64,000 nt of DNA from Methanosarcina siciliae T4/M. Lineage in GTDB: Archaea; Halobacteriota; Methanosarcinia; Methanosarcinales; Methanosarcinaceae. The translations under genes and the position numbers were made by a program. The stretch lies in the NCBI RefSeq assembly GCF_000970085.1, contig NZ_CP009506.1:2852001-2916000 (forward strand), in the 5' to 3' direction. Below are positions 61,853 to 64,000 of this stretch, one piece after another (position 1 is the first letter of the stretch; every line of letters begins with the position of its first letter). The notes beneath the pieces were generated by a model, which saw only the letters and a program-made list of their open reading frames with translations, ran no database searches and was not told where the DNA came from.

Positions 61853-64000
61853 TTGTTGGATCAGGCAAAAATCCATGAGAACACTTTTAGTAACGATCCA
61901 AAAGAACGCTTAGATGCTCTCAGGCAGTTAAAAAACAACTTCAACTTTTTACCCAGAAAAAAAGAAGCATGGAATGACATTATAAGATTAACTATAGACT
62001 CAAATAAAAGTGTACAGAATCAAGCAATGATCGCTATTGACTCTGTTTTTCGTTTCGTACCTGAAAAGATACAATGTTGGGCCGACATAGTAGCTTTGTT
62101 GGAGAATAAAGAATTTGAGTTAAGATCAAGTGCTGCAAAGTCACTTTATTATGCTTTTCAATACACACCGAAAGAAGAAAACGTATGGTACGATCTTAGT
62201 AGATTAGCAAAAAATAAAGAGAAAGAAGTGCGTAAAAACGCAGCCTATTCTTTGATTTCTGCCTTCCGGTATGCACCCAATAAGAAAGAAGCCTGGGATA
62301 TCCTCCACAAACTATCAACTGATGTAGAATCAGAAGTAAGATTTAGCATTGCACACGAAATCGGAACTGTTTTCCGCCATATACCTGATAAAGAACAAGC
62401 ACTTGAAGATCTTTTTAAATTGGCAGGTGATGAGGAAAGCACAGTTCGAGGTGCTACCGCCCGTTCACTCATTATAGCCTTCCGACATCTGTCAGAAAAT
62501 CAGCAGAAAGATGTGTGGGATCCTTTGTTAACTCTCATAGAAGAAGAAAGCATTAGTGTCAGAGAAGAAGCAATCGGATCAGTGCTTTCGGAGATCGAAT
62601 ACCTGCCTGAAGATTACAAAAAACAAGCATGGAAAAGCCTGCACAAATTGAGAGACAGTAACATAGCTGTTCAAATTACTTTTCTTAATTTCATACCTTC
62701 TGCATTTCAATATTTACCAGACAAGCAACAAGCATGGCAGGATTTAATCATCCTTATCGAAAACAAGAACATTAATGTCGAGTATAATGCTGTGCATTTT
62801 CTGGGTTCTGTTTTCCAACATGTACCAGACAAATTGCAAGCTTTTGATGATATAACTCAGTTGACAAAAAACGATGACTTGAACATTAGAAAGCATGCCA
62901 GCAGTAGCATAGGTTACGTTTTTGAACATATTACTGAAGCAGAGAAAAACTGGGAATTTTTGCACGAATTAAGCAAAAGCAATGATATATACATAAGAAG
63001 CGGCACTGCAAAGTCAATAGGTATAGCTTATCCCCATCTCTCGGGCAGGAATAAAAAGCAAGCTCTTAAAGATATAATCAGATTAGCCACGGATAACGAA
63101 TCAATAGTAAGGTCTGAAGCTGCAAGTTCGTTAGTATACTTTGTTTCAAATAGATCTGAAAATTGTGACAAAAAAGCTTGGGATGTTCTGCACAAATTAA
63201 CAGATGATTCAGACAGTAGTGTAAGGTCTTCCGTAGCCATTACAATTAGTATTGCTATCGAAGATATACATGAAAAGAAGCAGGCTTGGAATGATCTTAT
63301 CAAACTTTCAACAGATGAAAATATTAGTCTGAAAAATAAAGCTACATTTTCCCTTCAATATGCAGTGCCACATGTCCCTGATAAAAAACAGGCAGTTGAG
63401 GACTTAATAAAACTGATTGAAGAAAAAGACGGTAATGTAAGAGCGAACACTGTGAACGCTTTATGCCGTATTGTTCCACATCTTAATGAGAATAATAGAA
63501 GCCGGGTTTTCAAAATAATACATTCACTAATCGAAAATAATGATTGGTATGTACTACCTGATATTGCACGCTCGCTTGGATCAGTTTTTCAATATATTCC
63601 TGAGAAGGAAGAAGCATATAAAGACCTGCTTCGATTAAAAGAAAGCGATAATATTTATGTAAAAGTACCTGCAACACGTTCTTTAGGAAGTATCTTCATA
63701 TTTAAAGCATCCCAAGCAAAATCTGAAGAAGAATATAAAAAAGAACTAGAAAGTGCCATTAATTATTTTGAAGAAGCTGTAAAAGTTTCAATTCCATTTA
63801 ATCCTGCTCAATTTTGTCTACCCTTTTATCGTTCCTTCTATACAATAATTTTCAAGGAACAAAAAGAAGCTACTGAAGAGTTAGAAGAGTACCTTGAAGA
63901 TGCAAAGAGTGCTATAGAGGGATCGGAAAATAAAAAATTGCTCATTGAGGCTGTTCAAAATCTTGCAAATGCATTGAAAGAAGTCCAGAATGCAGAAAAT
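61853..64000 (+). CDS. HEAT-like repeat protein, open at right edge
   Basis: The frame opens after a TGA at 61850-61852 with two TTG codons (LLDQAKIHENTFSNDPKERL) and stays open for about 716 codons to the window end. About 16 units of roughly 36 residues follow the pattern K.AW.DL.KL..D....VR..A..SLG.VF.H.PD; examples are KEVRKNAAYSLISAFRYAPN and STVRGATARSLIIAFRHLSE. This is a regular superhelix of the HEAT/PBS-lyase kind, normally used for protein binding. After the repeats (from about 63715) comes a different helical region rich in Glu (YFEEAVKVSIPFNPAQFCLP). The true start is uncertain: no ATG or ribosome-binding site fits, so the 5' end may be truncated. Composition is like the NACHT gene. 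Confidence 0.75.
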   Translation, partial: MLDQAKIHENTFSNDPKERLDALRQLKNNFNFLPRKKEAWNDIIRLTIDSNKSVQNQAMIAIDSVFRFVPEKIQCWADIVALLENKEFELRSSAAKSLYYAFQYTPKEENVWYDLSRLAKNKEKEVRKNAAYSLISAFRYAPNKKEAWDILHKLSTDVESEVRFSIAHEIGTVFRHIPDKEQALEDLFKLAGDEESTVRGATARSLIIAFRHLSENQQKDVWDPLLTLIEEESISVREEAIGSVLSEIEYLPEDYKKQAWKSLHKLRDSNIAVQITFLNFIPSAFQYLPDKQQAWQDLIILIENKNINVEYNAVHFLGSVFQHVPDKLQAFDDITQLTKNDDLNIRKHASSSIGYVFEHITEAEKNWEFLHELSKSNDIYIRSGTAKSIGIAYPHLSGRNKKQALKDIIRLATDNESIVRSEAASSLVYFVSNRSENCDKKAWDVLHKLTDDSDSSVRSSVAITISIAIEDIHEKKQAWNDLIKLSTDENISLKNKATFSLQYAVPHVPDKKQAVEDLIKLIEEKDGNVRANTVNALCRIVPHLNENNRSRVFKIIHSLIENNDWYVLPDIARSLGSVFQYIPEKEEAYKDLLRLKESDNIYVKVPATRSLGSIFIFKASQAKSEEEYKKELESAINYFEEAVKVSIPFNPAQFCLPFYRSFYTIIFKEQKEATEELEEYLEDAKSAIEGSENKKLLIEAVQNLANALKEVQNAEN

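Overview
The window looks like a piece of a Methanosarcina-type methanogen chromosome. Supporting signs are large secreted proteins with PKD domains, DUF3344 and NosD/YVTN modules, a glycine betaine ABC transporter of the Ota type, a corrinoid-methyltransferase (MtaA/MtbA-like) protein, a compact-cysteine iron-sulfur flavoprotein, DUF1670 genes, archaeal TATA-box promoters, long AT-rich intergenic regions and many decayed insertion sequences. The species cannot be fixed from sequence alone.

Layout. 1-4.4 kb: two broken IS1-family copies around a cupin/methyltransferase pair, an IS110 remnant and an IS5-family element inserted in a methyltransferase remnant. 4.9-10.7 kb: a 1927-residue secreted protein with an eight-bladed propeller, eight PKD domains, two DUF3344 modules, a cohesin-like domain and a dockerin-like end. 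10.7-20 kb: a sparse region with an uncharacterised 312-aa protein, a solo InsA-like protein, a DUF4157-like metallopeptidase, an MBL/double-rhodanese sulfur enzyme, a DUF1015 protein, two decayed zinc-ribbon genes and an ORF interrupted by one stop. 20.2-21.9 kb: two DUF1670 genes framed by a perfect 14-bp inverted repeat.

22-42 kb: a surface-glycan locus. Its left half reads leftwards and encodes a complete set of enzymes for a CMP-legionaminic-acid-type nonulosonate (LegB, C, H, G, I, F order), a flippase and a polysialyltransferase-like transferase. Its right half holds a DPM-like GT2, a second GT2, a split Alg14/Alg13 pair, a multi-spanning membrane protein and a GT4, with a convergent GT2 and decayed dTDP-rhamnose genes. 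A direct repeat of about 0.8 kb (30.9-31.7 and 41.45-42.24 kb) brackets the right half and leaves a truncated GT2 copy.

42.5-58 kb: ordinary chromosome with an iron-sulfur flavoprotein, a MtaA/MtbA-family protein, a NosD/PKD/YVTN surface protein, the osmoprotectant transporter operon otaABC, carAB and argG. 58.4-64 kb: an abrupt change to AT-rich DNA carrying a 1048-aa NACHT NTPase and a protein with about 16 HEAT-like repeats that runs off the right edge. This pair, next to argG and a MITE-like repeat, is the best candidate for an uncharacterised, possibly defensive, system. No tRNA, rRNA or CRISPR array was recognised.
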